Source: Candidatus Jordarchaeia archaeon
GTDB lineage: Archaea > Asgardarchaeota > Jordiarchaeia > Jordiarchaeales > Jordiarchaeaceae
Length of the DNA stretch: 64,000 bases
Direction: 5' to 3'
NCBI GenBank assembly: GCA_018383815.1
Contig: JAHAWU010000001.1
Coordinates: 1-64,000, forward strand
In this document: positions 35,078-44,185 of the stretch, one piece after another
Numbering within the stretch: position 1 is the stretch's first letter
Layout: every line of letters begins with the position of its first letter
Notes under the pieces: generated by a model
Databases searched by the model: none
What the model was told of the DNA's origin: nothing
What the model saw: only the letters and a program-made list of their open reading frames with translations
Translations under genes and position numbers: made by a program

Positions 35078-37141
35078 ATGGATAGGGATATGATGCAAAG
35101 TAGGATATTAAAAAAATTGGGAGTAGAACCTGCTATTTATGAGAGCTTTCAAATCTTAATTTCTAGTTTAAGCACAATTCTAGGCTATTGCGGCGATGAA
35201 CACTTAGAATCGTTGAAGACTTGGAATTCGCCCATAACACAAAATTTAAACAAACTGGATCCAGACGAAATCGAATTTATCGAGTCCGAGTTATCCGGAG
35301 CGACTATTCCCATCAATGAGTGCCAAATTCGAGTGCAAAAATTGATTCCTAATGATGAAAGGAAAAAGTTTGCAGCTTATTACACCATAGATCAGGGCAC
35401 CCGCTTCATGGAATCTGTTGCTTATGAATATCTGAAGATATACGAAAAGCAGAGAGTCGTTCTTGCGGACCCCTTCCTCGGCTCTGGTCGCACCTTGACT
35501 GCAGCAATTAATAAAATTGGAAGCAAGAAAGTAGAAGCAGTTTGGGGTGTAGAGCCACTAGTTTTACCCGCTCTAGTTGCATACGCATCACTATTAAAAG
35601 TAATGGGGGGAGAAAAAGACAATGTTAAGGTAATAGCAGGGGACACATTTAAAGAAGTACCCAAGGCTTTTTCGCCCTTCACCCATTTTGGATTACCCAA
35701 GGTGGACATTATTTTGACCAATCCGCCGTTTACTAGATGGAAATACCTGGAGAAAGGCTACCGTGACTATTTGCTCAAAGTTATATGTGAACTCGGTTAC
35801 GAGGGATTTTTAACCAGAAGAGAAGTTAGCCTTCAAATCCTCTCTATGTTTCTTTCCGATTATATTCTTATTAATGGTGGTCTCCTGGTATCCGTCCTTC
35901 CAGCATCCACATTCTATACAATTTATGGGAGGGGTTACAAATCCCTCATAAAGAAAAGTTATGAAATCCTTGGACTGGTAGAACTTGCATCTAGACCTTC
36001 CTTCTCTGAAGACTGCGGATTTAAAGAGGTTATAATAGTTGCAGTTAAGAATGGAAATAGAAGCAGGCAAACCCTATTCACAGAATTAAATAATAACTGT
36101 GAAGAAAGGGCTAAGGACATTATTTTTGGGCAAAAAATAGAAGGGATAAACGCATTTAACATTCACGGGTTACCGCGGTTTATGGACATCAATTGGCTGG
36201 CCCTCTTTGGAAAAAATAAGCTTAGGGATATTATCGCTAACATATTCGAGCAGGGTTTAAAGAAGGGTAAATTAGATTACTGGGAAAATGTATTAGGTAG
36301 GGGAAGCATCATCAGGGGAGTTGAAATGTATGGGCCAGAATTCTTCTTCATACCAAATAAGCACTGGTCTATTTCCAGAGAAGATGAGGACGCAGTGGAA
36401 ATAGAAAACAAGGAGAATAAATCAAAATTGATTTTAGGCAAAGAATTCCTCACAAGAACTCTTAGAAAACCAAGCCTATACAGCAACGTAATCGAAGCAA
36501 ATGTTGAAAGCTACATGCTTACAGTTCCCCAAAAGGAACTCCAAGAATTACCCGGAGACCTAAAAAATTATATTGAATGGGGGATCAATTCCAGAACAGC
36601 TAATCCAGCCATAAAAGCCTACGGCAAATATTGGTTTAGTCATGTTCATAAACAAATGGCTACAAAAAGGCCCTTCGGACAAGTATTCATACCGGACAAG
36701 GTTGATTTATCGTTTAGCCGAAGAGGCGTTTTTGCTAATTACACAAGAGAAAAAACTGCGGCGTCTAAAAACTTTTACATAACCAAAGATGAGAACCAAA
36801 CCATTGCAAAATTGCTAGTTGGCTGGTTTAACAGCACCCTCTTTATTTCAACACTTATTCTGCTGGGCAGAAAAATTTCAGAAACATGGACTAGGTTCTT
36901 GGAAAATGATTATTTAGAATTACCAATAATCAACGTGAACTCAACTGACAAAGAGAGCACATTGGAAGTATGTCGTAAAGTAGATAACTTGATAAGCAAA
37001 CCCCTACCTCCCTTATGGAACCAAATGCACAAAGAATACAGATACCTGCTCGACTTATCCATAGCCGAAGCAACTAAATTAGACAAGCCAGAAAAAATTG
37101 TGGAAGACCTTCATCAAACTCTAACTACTTACCTTCAGTAA
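35078..37141 (+). CDS. Solitary N6-adenine DNA methyltransferase (Eco57I/type II-like)
   Basis: This protein has about 687 residues. It has SAM-binding motif I in LADPFLGSGRTL (near 133) and catalytic motif IV in ILTNPPFTRW (near 212), the NPPF form of N6-adenine methylases. A gamma-type N-terminal helix region and a long C-terminal target-recognition-like region follow. No nuclease or specificity gene is adjacent, so it is an orphan or a single-chain enzyme. Two starts are possible: ATG 35078 with GAGG at 35067-35070 (used here) and TTG 35057 with GAGGAAG upstream. The neighbouring region contains a gene remnant, so acquisition by transfer is plausible. Confidence 0.8.
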   Translation: MDRDMMQSRILKKLGVEPAIYESFQILISSLSTILGYCGDEHLESLKTWNSPITQNLNKLDPDEIEFIESELSGATIPINECQIRVQKLIPNDERKKFAAYYTIDQGTRFMESVAYEYLKIYEKQRVVLADPFLGSGRTLTAAINKIGSKKVEAVWGVEPLVLPALVAYASLLKVMGGEKDNVKVIAGDTFKEVPKAFSPFTHFGLPKVDIILTNPPFTRWKYLEKGYRDYLLKVICELGYEGFLTRREVSLQILSMFLSDYILINGGLLVSVLPASTFYTIYGRGYKSLIKKSYEILGLVELASRPSFSEDCGFKEVIIVAVKNGNRSRQTLFTELNNNCEERAKDIIFGQKIEGINAFNIHGLPRFMDINWLALFGKNKLRDIIANIFEQGLKKGKLDYWENVLGRGSIIRGVEMYGPEFFFIPNKHWSISREDEDAVEIENKENKSKLILGKEFLTRTLRKPSLYSNVIEANVESYMLTVPQKELQELPGDLKNYIEWGINSRTANPAIKAYGKYWFSHVHKQMATKRPFGQVFIPDKVDLSFSRRGVFANYTREKTAASKNFYITKDENQTIAKLLVGWFNSTLFISTLILLGRKISETWTRFLENDYLELPIINVNSTDKESTLEVCRKVDNLISKPLPPLWNQMHKEYRYLLDLSIAEATKLDKPEKIVEDLHQTLTTYLQ

Positions 37142-37399
37142 TCAATATTCTAAAAATTAATACAACTTTTCCACCAGTATTCTTCAAGAACGAAAATTGG
37201 AAATGTGATTGGTTTTCGTGATTATCCACCATTCTCAGAAATTTTTATGCGCTTGCCCAAGGCCACATTTTTCCCATGAATTCATCTTTTTTGGCTCCAT
37301 AGAAGTACTTAATTGAAAAGATTTTTGATTCTGAAATTAACTTTATTGTTATCAAATTTAAAACGGGATAGTTTAAGGAAAACTAGGAGTTGCAATTAT

Positions 37400-38269
37400 A
37401 TGAATAGGAATATTTTGAGGATTGTGGCACATGGAGACTGGGATGGCGTGATTGGCGCTGGACTTCTCTCACGCGTTTATGATGTGCCCCTGGAGTTTCC
37501 TTTGGAATTAGCGGATTTAATTATTGAGGATGCAGCCTGTATTGAGATTACACCTGGCCGTGTAAGCAGTATAAGAAACTCTATTATAATTGACCATCAT
37601 GCGACTGAGGCGCATCCATATGTGGATGAGAAGGGAAATGTGTGGATTCTAAAGCCGGAGTACCGGGCGGTTTCTACACTCATAGCAGACCACTGGCAGC
37701 TGGAATTTCCGAGTGAGTGGAGAACCGCAGTAGAGGAGGTGGACACAGCAAACCTCAACTCACCACTGAGCAAAACATTATGGAGGGCCTATCGTGTGGA
37801 CGCCAAAGGCTTTCCCCGCCAAAAAGTTGCAGAAATGGTCAGAAAAGGAGAGTGGGAACAACTCGGCAAATGGGCCTACGAGAAACAAGAGGAGTACCGG
37901 AATGTTGAGGAAAAAACCAAAGAGCTCCTCAGCAGGAGCACTAAACTAACTTCGGAATCAGTCTATTTCACTTTCAGTTTTAACGACCGCTGGGAGCGGG
38001 GAGCCTCCAAGGAGGCCATGCTCCTGCTGGAGGAGAAGAATCCCATAGTGGTCGCCATAGCGGTTGAAGAAAAAGGAGTTAAGGGGGGAACTATAGCCTC
38101 AAGGAGAAACGTTGACCTTACCAAAGCCTACGAACACCTGAGAAAGAAGGGCTACACTTCCGGTGGCCATAGAAACGTTGGGGGATTCCAAGCCCTAGAG
38201 CCAAAAACCTTGGAGCAGGCCCTAAGGGATTTGAAAAGTGCTTTGGAAAATCTAAAAGAAGAAACTTAG
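37400..38269 (+). CDS. DHH-DHHA1 family phosphoesterase
   Basis: This protein has about 289 residues. It has the RecJ-like/NrnA-like features: AHGDWDGVIGAG (DxD) at the start, IIIDHHATE (DHH) near 80, and GGHRNVGGFQ (DHHA1 loop, glycine-rich) near 258. Such enzymes cleave nanoRNA, pAp or cyclic dinucleotides, or act as exonucleases; archaeal members include the GAN nuclease. No RecJ-like OB extension is seen, so a small-substrate role is likelier. The ATG at 37400 has AGGAG ten bases upstream; an in-frame TTG at 37313 would add 29 unmatched residues. It is a single gene. Confidence 0.82.
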   Translation: MNRNILRIVAHGDWDGVIGAGLLSRVYDVPLEFPLELADLIIEDAACIEITPGRVSSIRNSIIIDHHATEAHPYVDEKGNVWILKPEYRAVSTLIADHWQLEFPSEWRTAVEEVDTANLNSPLSKTLWRAYRVDAKGFPRQKVAEMVRKGEWEQLGKWAYEKQEEYRNVEEKTKELLSRSTKLTSESVYFTFSFNDRWERGASKEAMLLLEEKNPIVVAIAVEEKGVKGGTIASRRNVDLTKAYEHLRKKGYTSGGHRNVGGFQALEPKTLEQALRDLKSALENLKEET

Positions 38270-38495
38270 GTAGAGCCCACATTCCGCATCCTTCGTGATT
38301 TTTTGGATTTTTTTCTTTTTTTCCAATTTGGTCACATCTTTTATGGGAGATTCTCGAGTAGTGGTGTAGAGAAAGCTACAATGGTTCTTGGTTTTGGCTT
38401 GCAAAATCCGCAAAAATAGAAAAATAAGCTAAGGGTGCGGAATGTGGGGGTATAATATTTGTCTCTTGTGTTTTCGGTTTAATCTAAATCTTTCT

Positions 38496-39722
38496 CTAAA
38501 TCAGCTCCATTATAAGTATGGAGACTAGTAGGGCTAGGGTGGTTATGGTGTCTGCAAGTGAGGTTTCAACGGGTATAACAAAATTGTCTGGATCTAACCC
38601 CCTCTTAAAAGTCAAGATAGCAATGAAAAGAGTCACCAAAAGTATTATGGAAACCGCAAATAGATTGGTGAGCAACAGTAACGCTGAGAGCTTCAAAAAC
38701 TTCTGTAGGTTAAACATGTTATTTATAACTAGTGAGCATAAAGCGTATATAAGAAACATTATTATTGAGGCGACCCATGTTGAAAAAATTCTTCGGGCAT
38801 GGTTTCTCATGCCTGAGAGTGAGGGTTCAAGTAGGCCAAGCATAAGCTTTGTGGTGGCAGTGGAGCCGACAATCGAGCCAACATCGCCCACAGTGTCAAT
38901 TAATGCGGGGTATACAGTGTAAATTTCCAATCTGCTGCCCACGGTTTCGCTGATTCCCCTCAAAATTGTTCCAGTGAAGTTCACAATAAATGCCACCAGC
39001 ACGAGGGTGAGCAGAGACTCCTTAATTGTTTTTAGGAATTCCCTTTCACGGACACTTTTTGGCAAAACAGCTAACGACAATATTAACAGCAACATTCCAA
39101 ATAGGATGGTCGCGTATCTGCCTCCAGGTCCCAACAGAAAGAACAGGTTAAGGGTAAAGGAATAGCATAGAGTTATGAAAATGTCTGCCACCGTAGACAT
39201 CACAGGATAGGTGATAACATCGGGGTCCAAACCCTTTTTAAATGAGATAAATGAAACTTGAACAGTAATCAAAGACAAAGCCAGGCCTAAAAACATGGTG
39301 GAAGACACGACAACCAGAATATCCCAAAAATCCCCAAAAGTCAAACCCCAAAAAAAGACTCCTACAAAAACAGACACCAAACTTATCACAAAGCACGACA
39401 CCAATGTCAAAACTATAGCTGCTTTGAAAAGCAAGTAGAAATCCTTGGTGTTTCCCAAAAGCCTCGGATAGGCAGTACCCAAATGCAGTGCGGAACCCAA
39501 ACGACCACTAAGCAGACCACTAATCATACCCCTCACAGTTAAAATCCCCGGATAAATAGCCAAAGCCCAATTGGAAAGCTGAAACACATCAAGCTGGTAA
39601 GCCACAGTGAAGCCCGCAACAATCCCGCCAAGATTAAAAAAAAGAGCTAACAAAGCCTCCCCGAAGTATCCCGGAAACAGGATATTTCTCCAAGAAATGA
39701 GTGTAGCCTTTACAGACTTCAT
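38496..39722 (-). CDS. MgtE/SLC41-type divalent cation transporter, double membrane domain
   Basis: This protein of about 408 residues has ten or so hydrophobic segments in two similar halves. Each half ends in the signature GLDPDVITYPVMSTVAD (about 175) or GLDPDNFVIPVETSLAD (about 385), the acidic motif of MgtE and SLC41 pores. There is no N-terminal MgtE_N or CBS domain, so it is a fused-pair type as in other archaea. It likely carries Mg2+. ATG 39722 is used because GGAG lies nine bases upstream; GTG at 39758 would add twelve residues. Confidence 0.85.
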   Translation of the reverse strand: MKSVKATLISWRNILFPGYFGEALLALFFNLGGIVAGFTVAYQLDVFQLSNWALAIYPGILTVRGMISGLLSGRLGSALHLGTAYPRLLGNTKDFYLLFKAAIVLTLVSCFVISLVSVFVGVFFWGLTFGDFWDILVVVSSTMFLGLALSLITVQVSFISFKKGLDPDVITYPVMSTVADIFITLCYSFTLNLFFLLGPGGRYATILFGMLLLILSLAVLPKSVREREFLKTIKESLLTLVLVAFIVNFTGTILRGISETVGSRLEIYTVYPALIDTVGDVGSIVGSTATTKLMLGLLEPSLSGMRNHARRIFSTWVASIIMFLIYALCSLVINNMFNLQKFLKLSALLLLTNLFAVSIILLVTLFIAILTFKRGLDPDNFVIPVETSLADTITTLALLVSILIMELI

Positions 39723-39758
39723 ACCGCCCATCTCCAAAAACACCAGAGGAGCCAACAC

Positions 39759-40648
39759 CAGAATTATCCAAAAACATGCTACAAGTTACGAAGCTTGAAA
39801 CTCAGGCCGCACCGCCCACATGGGGAGGCAACATTGGAAATTTTACATGTTCATTACGCCACCTTAACTCTGTGTAGTTGCTCTTAAAGTATTACACACC
39901 CATTACCACCAATGGAGAATGACAACAAGTACACTAACACACTCACAATCCTTGAATAATCACCTGCCTGAAAGCTTCCATACCCTTACTTAGGAATATC
40001 TTCGAAAAGTTGACGCAAAACCAAAATATAAGGTTAACCCTGTTTCGGCACTGTGTCCTCCAAGAATCACCTATTGCCGGTTGGCGCTGTTTCATGTCTC
40101 CTTCCTGCCCTCTTCACCTTAAATTTGTATTTCTCCTCTCATAAAATACGATTTCAAAACTTTCTAAACGAATGAGCACCTATCCCCAATAAGTGACACT
40201 AAATTAACAACGCTACCTATTCCGACAATAGTGAGGATGGTATACTTCTAAACGTTTGGTGCTAATGATTTTTATTGCTATGAAAACGTGTTTTCATTCT
40301 TTGTCTAAGAAGCGCAGCTTATGTAGGTTTTTTATGGTACTAAGAGAGATTGACAGTTCTCAAATTAAGGATTCCATCGCTTCCCTAGGAGCTTTTTGAA
40401 AAAACTCCAAGCAGTAAATACCAAAAGTTCTTTTGCGTTACATCATCTCTACATTAATTTAGTAGAGGAATGGCTGATTTTCTTAATCACAATTTTTATA
40501 TGTGCTTTTTTATTTAATATAACTCATCACAAGTGCATTTATTAATGAATTTTTTAAATAATTCTCGCACTAATGGTTTATTTTGTGGAGGGCATAGTTA
40601 GTGTCTTAATCTAGCTGTTTGTGCTTAAGGCGTTTTTGGGGTGATGTT
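39759..40648. other. Long spacer with dispersed repeat copy
   Basis: There are nearly 900 bases between the MgtE-like gene and the flavoprotein gene. It contains the second copy of the palindrome repeat (40276-40332). GGGGTGAT just before 40649 is the ribosome site of the next gene. Apart from AT-rich stretches I recognise no gene or RNA. Confidence 0.4.
40276..40332 (-). repeat. Dispersed palindrome-containing repeat, copy 2
   Basis: Read on the minus strand, this matches copy 1 at 8633-8745: AAACCTACATAAGC, CTTCTTAGACAAAG and ATGAAAACACGTTTTCAT. The near-palindrome lies at 40280-40297. This copy lacks the 55-base middle of copy 1. It sits about 315 bases upstream of the flavoprotein gene. 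Confidence 0.6.
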
Positions 40649-42043
40649 TTGGTTGAAGAGTTCGACGTTATAGTAGTTGGTTCGGGTTCAGGAATGATTG
40701 TGGCTTCGAATGCTGTTGAGAGCGGTTTGAAGGTGGCCTTGGTTGAGAAGGGCCCCCCTCTGGGCGGAACGTGCCTCAATTGGGGTTGCATTCCTTCAAA
40801 GATGCTCATCTACCCGGCAGACGTCGTGACCATGATTCGGGAAGCGGAAAAAATTGGCATCAAGGCCAAAATAGAGAAAATCGATTTTCAAAAGATTATG
40901 CACCGAATGCGCCACCTCATCAGCGAGGAGAACCAGGGAATGGCTTTAGGCGTAGAGCGGGATCCAAATATTAAGTGGTTTAAAAACATAGGCGAATTCA
41001 TCTCTGATTACACAATGAAGGTGGGAGACCAAAAGATTAGGGGCGAAAAAATATTCATAGTTTCTGGAGCCAGGCCTTTTATTCCTCCAATTAAGGGAAT
41101 TGATAATGTAAGCTATTTGACCAATGAGACCGTGTTGGAGCTAGAGGAGCTACCTCAAAGCATTATCATCATTGGTGGGGGATATGTGGGCTGTGAGTAT
41201 GGCCACTTCTTTGCGGGAATGGGCAGCGAAGTTACAATAGTGGAGCTGGGGCCAAGACTTGTTCCAGGCGAGGAACCGGAAATAGCAGAGCTACTCCAAA
41301 AGGAGATGGGAAAAAGAATGAAAATACTCACGAATCACCAAGTAGTTGAGGTAAGGGAGAAAAATAAGATAAAGACAGTGGTGGCCAAGGAAACCGCCAG
41401 CGGGAAGGTCAAAGAGCTGTCGGCTGAAGCCCTTATGGTTGCCGTGGGCCGCAAGCCCAACTCTGACCTACTTAAGCCGGAGAAAACCGGCGTAGAGGTA
41501 GATAGTAAAGGATTCATAAAGGTGAACGATTATCTGGAAACCACCAAGAAGAACATCTGGGCTTTTGGAGATGCCATCAATAAGCAGATGTTTAGACACG
41601 CAGCCAATTACGAGGCTCAGGTGGCATGGCACAACGCCTTCAGCGACCACAAGGTGCCAATAAACCTCTCTGCAACACCCCACGCGGTCTTCACACATCC
41701 CCAAATAGCATCTGTTGGCTTAACCGAGGAGCAGGCAAAAAAGGAAGGCCACAAAATTTTGGTAGGTTACTACCACTTTAAGGACACCGCCAAAGGCTCC
41801 GCAATGGGAAGTCCTGAAGGATTCGTGAAAGTCATAGTGGAGCAAAACACGGGGAAGATCTTGGGCGGGCACATAATCGGTCCCTTTGCACCTGAACTCA
41901 TACAGGAGATTGTGAACGCCATGGCTTATGGGAATGGTTCCTACGCTCCCATAATTAGGGCTATGCACATTCATCCCGCAGCCACAGAAACAGTTAAGTG
42001 GGCTTTCGGCAATCTGAGACCAGTGGACGGTGATTCCATTTAG
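40649..42043 (+). CDS. Dihydrolipoamide dehydrogenase-like pyridine nucleotide-disulfide oxidoreductase
   Basis: This protein has about 464 residues. It has FAD site VVGSGSGMIVASNA, redox-active disulfide GGTCLNWGCIPSK (near 43), NAD site IIGGGYVGCEYG, a second FAD motif IWAFGDAI, and a dimerisation end with HIHPAATETV (catalytic His and Glu). The family passes electrons between NAD(P)H and a dithiol. It opens an operon with glutaredoxin and the FTR-rubredoxin protein, so the likely substrate is a small thiol or these proteins rather than lipoamide; no lipoate-enzyme genes are here. TTG 40649 is chosen because GGGGTGAT precedes it and MVEEFDVIVVG matches the family; an in-frame TTG lies at 40619. 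Confidence 0.85.
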   Translation: MVEEFDVIVVGSGSGMIVASNAVESGLKVALVEKGPPLGGTCLNWGCIPSKMLIYPADVVTMIREAEKIGIKAKIEKIDFQKIMHRMRHLISEENQGMALGVERDPNIKWFKNIGEFISDYTMKVGDQKIRGEKIFIVSGARPFIPPIKGIDNVSYLTNETVLELEELPQSIIIIGGGYVGCEYGHFFAGMGSEVTIVELGPRLVPGEEPEIAELLQKEMGKRMKILTNHQVVEVREKNKIKTVVAKETASGKVKELSAEALMVAVGRKPNSDLLKPEKTGVEVDSKGFIKVNDYLETTKKNIWAFGDAINKQMFRHAANYEAQVAWHNAFSDHKVPINLSATPHAVFTHPQIASVGLTEEQAKKEGHKILVGYYHFKDTAKGSAMGSPEGFVKVIVEQNTGKILGGHIIGPFAPELIQEIVNAMAYGNGSYAPIIRAMHIHPAATETVKWAFGNLRPVDGDSI

Positions 42044-42057
42044 GGAGTGATGTTGAA

Positions 42058-42342
42058 ATGGACGTGGTAAAAGTTTCAGGTAGCAATAGGAAGCATAAGG
42101 TTCGCATGTATGCTTTGAGCACCTGTATCTGGTGTAAGCGGACAAAACAGTTTCTGAAGGATAACAACATAGAATACGAATACGTGGACGTGGATCTGGC
42201 GAGCAGAGAGGACTATGAACAAATCAGGCAGGAAATTTTGGATAGGGGAGGAAGCCTATCCTTCCCAGTAATAATAATAGATGATAACAAGTTAATTAAT
42301 GGTTTTCGTGAAAGCGATTTGAGGGAGGCTTTGGAAATTTGA
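42058..42342 (+). CDS. Glutaredoxin-like thiol oxidoreductase
   Basis: This 94-residue protein has a thioredoxin fold, with RMYALSTCIWCKRTKQFL containing the active CxxC (CIWC), a LSFPVIIIDD cis-proline region and GFRESDL. It resembles archaeal and bacterial NrdH/glutaredoxin-like proteins. It lies 15 bases behind the flavoprotein gene and its stop overlaps the start of the next gene (TTGA at 42339-42342), so the three are co-translated. It probably shuttles electrons between the flavoprotein or FTR and protein disulfides. GGGAGTGATG lies just before the ATG. Confidence 0.88.
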   Translation: MDVVKVSGSNRKHKVRMYALSTCIWCKRTKQFLKDNNIEYEYVDVDLASREDYEQIRQEILDRGGSLSFPVIIIDDNKLINGFRESDLREALEI

Positions 42343-42890
42343 CCACTCTGGAAGAAGTCCGAAAAAGGGCGGAGAGCGATGCAAAAACTTATGGCTATTA
42401 CTTAAACCCAGACCCAGAATTTCTCAAAGGACTCATCGAAGGACTCAAGAAGAACTGGGACCGCTATGGTTACCCCTCCTGTCCCTGCAGATTGGCTTCA
42501 GGAAACATTGAAATCGACCGCGACATAATCTGTCCCTGCGACTACCGAGACCCCGACGTGGCGGAGTATGGACAGTGTTACTGCTCCCTATACGTTAGTA
42601 GAGAGGTGTACGAAGGTAAGGCTCCTATAAGGTCAATCCCGGAACGCAGACCCAAAGAAAAGCAAGTCAGGTCCTTTGAAGCTGCCAAGACTCCTCCCAA
42701 AAAGGAAAAAACTAAAGAGGAAGCAGCATTGGAAGCAGAGGTACCCATTACCATTAAGAAGAAGTTGTGGTACTGTAAGCAGTGTGGCTACGTGGTCTAC
42801 AGGGAAGATCCACCATACATTTGTCCCATATGCAAAGCGAAGAGGGAAATGTTTTCTGAAATAAGCATAACCATCTCCGAGAAGGGATAA
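42339..42890 (+). CDS. Ferredoxin:thioredoxin reductase catalytic chain fused to rubredoxin
   Basis: This 183-residue protein has two domains. Residues 1-95 match the FTR catalytic beta chain, with YPSCPCRLASGN, IICPCDYRDPD and QCYCSLYV holding six cysteines for the [4Fe-4S] cluster and redox disulfide. Residues 140-175 form a rubredoxin-like zinc or iron site (YCKQCGYV then YICPICKA). FTR reduces a thioredoxin-like disulfide with ferredoxin electrons. A linker rich in Lys and Glu joins them. The partner glutaredoxin is the preceding gene. The rubredoxin may be the donor or a second acceptor; the combined activity is inferred. Confidence 0.85.
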   Translation: MTTLEEVRKRAESDAKTYGYYLNPDPEFLKGLIEGLKKNWDRYGYPSCPCRLASGNIEIDRDIICPCDYRDPDVAEYGQCYCSLYVSREVYEGKAPIRSIPERRPKEKQVRSFEAAKTPPKKEKTKEEAALEAEVPITIKKKLWYCKQCGYVVYREDPPYICPICKAKREMFSEISITISEKG

Positions 42891-42965
42891 AAATAGGGGG
42901 CAGGAACTAATTTTCCAAAAAATTATTTCTACAATTGAGAGCTTTAAAGGCTAGTAGTTCCCTTT

Positions 42966-43253
42966 TTACTTTTTTGCCTTCCGTTGTTTTTCTGTGCCTC
43001 GGGTGCAGAAGTAGTCCTTGGTGAATTTCATTTCTTTCCATACTGGGCAATCCGGACACTGGCAGCCTACTTCCTCAGTTATTTTTTTACTTTTACCTCT
43101 GAGAGGGTGACAGTAGGCTATGTAGGTGTCTGGTTCCCCGAGACTAGCGTAAGTTGGACAGTCTCTGCAGATGCACATGTTTTCAAATCGCTTCAATTTC
43201 TCCTCTAGAGCCTTCCCAGATTTTTCCCCGCGAGATTTAGACATAGGATTCAT
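42966..43253 (-). CDS. DUF2769 family Cys-rich protein
   Basis: This 95-residue protein has CICRDCPTYAS (near 26-36), CQCPDCPVW (near 64) and TKDYFCTRG (near 78), matching the DUF2769 pattern. The eight or so cysteines suggest zinc or Fe-S binding. The family is mainly archaeal, often near redox genes, and is of unknown function. The ATG at 43253 or 43244 starts it. It faces away from wrbA across a spacer that holds a perfect inverted repeat, which fits shared regulation. Confidence 0.72.
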   Translation of the reverse strand: MNPMSKSRGEKSGKALEEKLKRFENMCICRDCPTYASLGEPDTYIAYCHPLRGKSKKITEEVGCQCPDCPVWKEMKFTKDYFCTRGTEKQRKAKK

Positions 43254-43336
43254 TTCATTTAACCCTTCTAAAAATAAGTGTTAGGTATTAGAATAAATTT
43301 TAACTTATAAATCTTTACCAAAAATAGTTCATTACA

Positions 43337-43355
43337 CAAATGTATCGCACATTTG
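43337..43355. promoter_or_regulatory. Inverted repeat CAAATGT-N5-ACATTTG between divergent genes
   Basis: Perfect 7-bp arms with a 5-base spacer lie in the 235-base gap between the DUF2769 gene (leftward) and wrbA (rightward). A TATA-like stretch TTTTAATATA follows at about 43359-43368. This is the arrangement expected of an operator for one or both genes. The regulator is unknown. Confidence 0.45.
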
Positions 43356-43488
43356 AAATTTTAATATACTCACTTTCACGAAGGAAATTGTAAAGACATA
43401 TACACAATCATAGAGGGAAATATTTTTCAATAACCACTTATTTCAAGGTCGCGGAAAAGTGTAGGAAACATTTCTGGGAGGTGGAAAA

Positions 43489-44121
43489 ATGCAACCGAAG
43501 AAAACCAAAGTTTTGGTAGTGTTCTACAGCATGTATGGTAACACCGCTAAACTGGCAAGGGCTGTAGCTGAAGGAGCCCAACAGGTGAAAGATGTGGAAG
43601 TTTCCCTGAGACAGGTGGAGGAACTCGTGCCCAAAGAAGTTATATTAGCCAACGAAAGGATGAAGAAAGTCAAGGAAGAGCTGGCAGATATTCCCATGGT
43701 AACAGATAAGGATTTGGTGGAAGCAGATGGAATAGTGTTCGGTTCACCCACACGCTACGGAAACATGGCTGCCCAGATGAAAAATTTCATTGATAAAACC
43801 GGAGCACTCTGGGCACAAGGAAAACTGGTAAATAAAGTTGCGGGTGTTTTCACCAGCACCAGCACACTCCACGGAGGACAGGAAACCACGCTCATAACGA
43901 TGATGATACCCCTCTTCCACCACGGCATGATAATAGTGGGTATTCCCTACGCCATGGAGCCGAGGCTATTTTCCACAGAAGTGGGGGGAGGCAGCCCCTA
44001 CGGGGCATCTTCCATATCCGGACCCAACTCAGACAGAAATCCAACAAAAAATGATTTGGAAATTGCAAAAACCCTAGGAAGAAGAGTGGCAGAAATAGCT
44101 AAGAAAATATCTCAAAAGTAG
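43489..44121 (+). CDS. wrbA: WrbA-type NAD(P)H:quinone oxidoreductase
   Basis: This 210-residue flavodoxin-like protein has YSMYGNTAKLA (FMN phosphate loop, near 12), the GSPTRYGNMA region (near 84), and a C-terminal GRRVAEIAKKI helix, with the GGSPYGASSISG loop diagnostic of WrbA. WrbA reduces quinones in two-electron steps with NAD(P)H, limiting semiquinone and peroxide damage. GGGAGGTGG precedes the ATG at 43489. It fits the redox neighbourhood and is complete. Confidence 0.93.
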   Translation: MQPKKTKVLVVFYSMYGNTAKLARAVAEGAQQVKDVEVSLRQVEELVPKEVILANERMKKVKEELADIPMVTDKDLVEADGIVFGSPTRYGNMAAQMKNFIDKTGALWAQGKLVNKVAGVFTSTSTLHGGQETTLITMMIPLFHHGMIIVGIPYAMEPRLFSTEVGGGSPYGASSISGPNSDRNPTKNDLEIAKTLGRRVAEIAKKISQK

Positions 44122-44185
44122 TTACAACTAATTGTTTACCGGAGTATAAAAAAAATTAGGAGAAAAAAATTCCTTTTCTAGTATT

